Positions 5,966 through 6,967 of a stretch of DNA of 6,967 bases are shown piece by piece (position 1 is the stretch's first letter; each line of letters starts with the position of its first letter). Source of the DNA: a bacterium (lineage in GTDB: Bacteria > Vulcanimicrobiota > Xenobia > RGZZ01); the NCBI GenBank assembly GCA_021782195.1, contig JAJXVI010000127.1, positions 1 to 6,967 on the forward strand, written 5' to 3'. A program made the translations under genes and the position numbers. Under the pieces are notes generated by a model. The model was not told the origin of the DNA and did not search any database. It saw nothing but the letters and a program-made list of their open reading frames with translations.

Positions 5966-6967
5966 TCACTTCACGCGAGCGTGCTCGCGGTTCCCCATTT
6001 TGCCGACCGTGCTCTGTGGATGGTCGTGCTGACTCATCACGGCTTGAGCCTGCTTGAGCTGAAAATGCAACTCCCGTACTTCGTACCCGTCAATGTAGAG
6101 GACCATTGTCCACGCGCCGGTTTCCTTCGCAACGGGCGTTCCCGCGACAAGAATGCCGTCGTGATGGCGACGGTCGCAGGCCTGTGGAAAGTCGATGCCG
6201 TCGAGCCACTCGCAACGCGAGACGTGCAGGAGTCCACCGAACATACGTCCTTCCTGCCCTTGAGGCCCGACAAATGCGACATACAGCAGGTGCTCGTGCG
6301 CGATGGCTTCACTGCGGTTGACCAGGGTGACGTGCGCGTAGATTCCGCGTTCTCGCGTTGAGAACACCTGCTCCCGATCTCCCTTCGCATTTTCCACCGC
6401 AGCGGAGGTAACGAGGATCCTGCCTCTGTTGTAGAGTCGCTTGACCGTAAACCACGTTTCACCGGCAGCCAGTCCGTCGAGAAAGGCCTGCACGTGATAG
6501 CGGCCAGGAGCGCGCAAAAGTCCACCGTTGATGCTCAGTCCGTTGGGCGGTGCTCCCTTGCAATCGAGGGGCAGGTCGGCGTGCCGCAGATCAAGTCCTG
6601 CTGGAAGAGACCCTCCAATGCGGGCGATGCGATGCCCCGTGCTGTCCTCGATGCGGAGCCAGAACTCGTGCGACCCGGTCGCGAGGAGGCGGGGTACGAC
6701 GCGCGACGGTTTCGCCGCACCCTCCTGCAAAGGCGCGATAGACGCGTATAGATAGACTGCAGGTTCAACGGTGTAGAATACGTGACGCGGATAGCCACTT
6801 GCATCCCCTGGGTAGAGAGACGAGAGCCTCAGCGTGATACCCGGGCGCTTGCGGTGCGGAGACGGCGACGGGTGCGCGAGGGTCCGCGGGGATGGCGACG
6901 GGTGCGCGAGGGTCCGCGGAGACGGCGACGGGTGCGCGAGGGTCCGCGGGGATGGCGACGGGTGCGC
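5966..6967 (-). CDS. Large protein with Pro/Ser decapeptide repeats and two Ig-like modules (5' end off the window)
   Basis: The minus-strand frame is open from the TGA at 5966-5968 to the right edge, giving 333 residues with no start reached. The first in-frame start codon, TTG at 6728-6730, is not the true start, because module 1 begins upstream of it. Visible residues 1-46 are repeats of HPSPSPRTLA. Then come two related beta-rich modules. Module 1 is about 62-176 (VFYTVEPAVYLYASI ... GRYHVQAFLDGLAAGETWFTVK). Module 2 is about 201-305 (VFSTRERGIYAHVTL ... GAWTMVLYIDGYEVRELHFQLK). A hydrophilic tail follows (HDHPQS to ARVK). The strand pattern and Pro/Ser linker suggest an exported or surface protein with Ig-like domains, but any signal peptide would be outside the window. 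I do not recognise a named family or enzyme motif. Confidence 0.82.
   Translation of the reverse strand, partial: AHPSPSPRTLAHPSPSPRTLAHPSPSPRTLAHPSPSPHRKRPGITLRLSSLYPGDASGYPRHVFYTVEPAVYLYASIAPLQEGAAKPSRVVPRLLATGSHEFWLRIEDSTGHRIARIGGSLPAGLDLRHADLPLDCKGAPPNGLSINGGLLRAPGRYHVQAFLDGLAAGETWFTVKRLYNRGRILVTSAAVENAKGDREQVFSTRERGIYAHVTLVNRSEAIAHEHLLYVAFVGPQGQEGRMFGGLLHVSRCEWLDGIDFPQACDRRHHDGILVAGTPVAKETGAWTMVLYIDGYEVRELHFQLKQAQAVMSQHDHPQSTVGKMGNREHARVK
6861..6967. repeat. 30-bp tandem repeat with 60-bp alternating higher-order unit, continuing past the edge
   Basis: Three full 30-base units (6861-6890, 6891-6920, 6921-6950) plus 17 bases of a fourth are visible. Units alternate between two forms that differ at two positions: GAC versus GAT at the start, and final G versus A. 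The exact period is therefore 60 bases. On the minus strand each unit encodes HPSPSPRTLA. A partial copy at 6851-6860 marks the array border. Confidence 0.95.

Noticed and set aside
5974..5989. Short palindrome CGCGAGC/GCTCGCG as a terminator
   Set aside because: It lies inside the last codons of the right-edge gene, leaves only a tiny loop, and has no T-run on either strand.
5527..6057. 176-codon plus-strand frame across the DUF2723 stop
   Set aside because: It overlaps the TPR region in a wrong frame and runs through the GC-rich gap. Its Arg/Pro/Ser composition is that of a GC-rich shadow frame.
6861..6967. CRISPR array
   Set aside because: Units are directly adjacent without unique spacers and keep one coding frame, so this is a coding tandem repeat.

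Overview
The window is bacterial, GC-rich and tightly packed. It carries five protein-coding genes that I accept, two of them running off the window edges. I see no tRNA, rRNA, CRISPR array or transposase. GTG starts, clear AGGAG-type ribosome sites, SPase I signal peptides and a DUF2723-TPR membrane protein suggest a didermic, high-GC environmental bacterium. Uncultivated PVC/FCB-like or delta-proteobacteria-like lineages are possible, but the sequence does not fix the phylum.

Layout. Four genes lie on the minus strand in the left half. In transcription order they are a secreted methionine sulfoxide reductase A (2461-3162), a 258-residue unknown protein whose C-terminus resembles a TubC-type docking domain (1551-2327), a slipin/stomatin-like SPFH membrane protein (536-1414), and a small cysteine-rich exported protein cut by the left edge (1-505). 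The last two are 30 bases apart and look co-transcribed; the other two gaps are about 135 bases each. A divergent intergenic region (3163-3374) with two clean inverted repeats separates this group from a plus-strand 813-residue DUF2723 (TMEM260-like) multi-pass membrane protein with a C-terminal TPR domain (3375-5816). After a very GC-rich convergent gap, a minus-strand gene enters from the right edge (5966-6967). Its visible part encodes a run of decapeptide Pro/Ser repeats followed by two related beta-rich, Ig-like modules.

How the genes may work together. The common theme is the cell envelope: an exported protein-repair enzyme, an SPFH membrane scaffold, a GT-C-like membrane protein that may glycosylate exported substrates, and at least one secreted protein. 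This link is inferred from the predicted locations only. I do not find a complete recognisable new system. The points most worth checking are the 30/60-bp coding repeat at the right edge with its duplicated module, the slipin paired with a Cys-rich exported protein instead of NfeD, the TubC-like unknown, and the out-of-frame ribosome site ahead of the DUF2723 gene.
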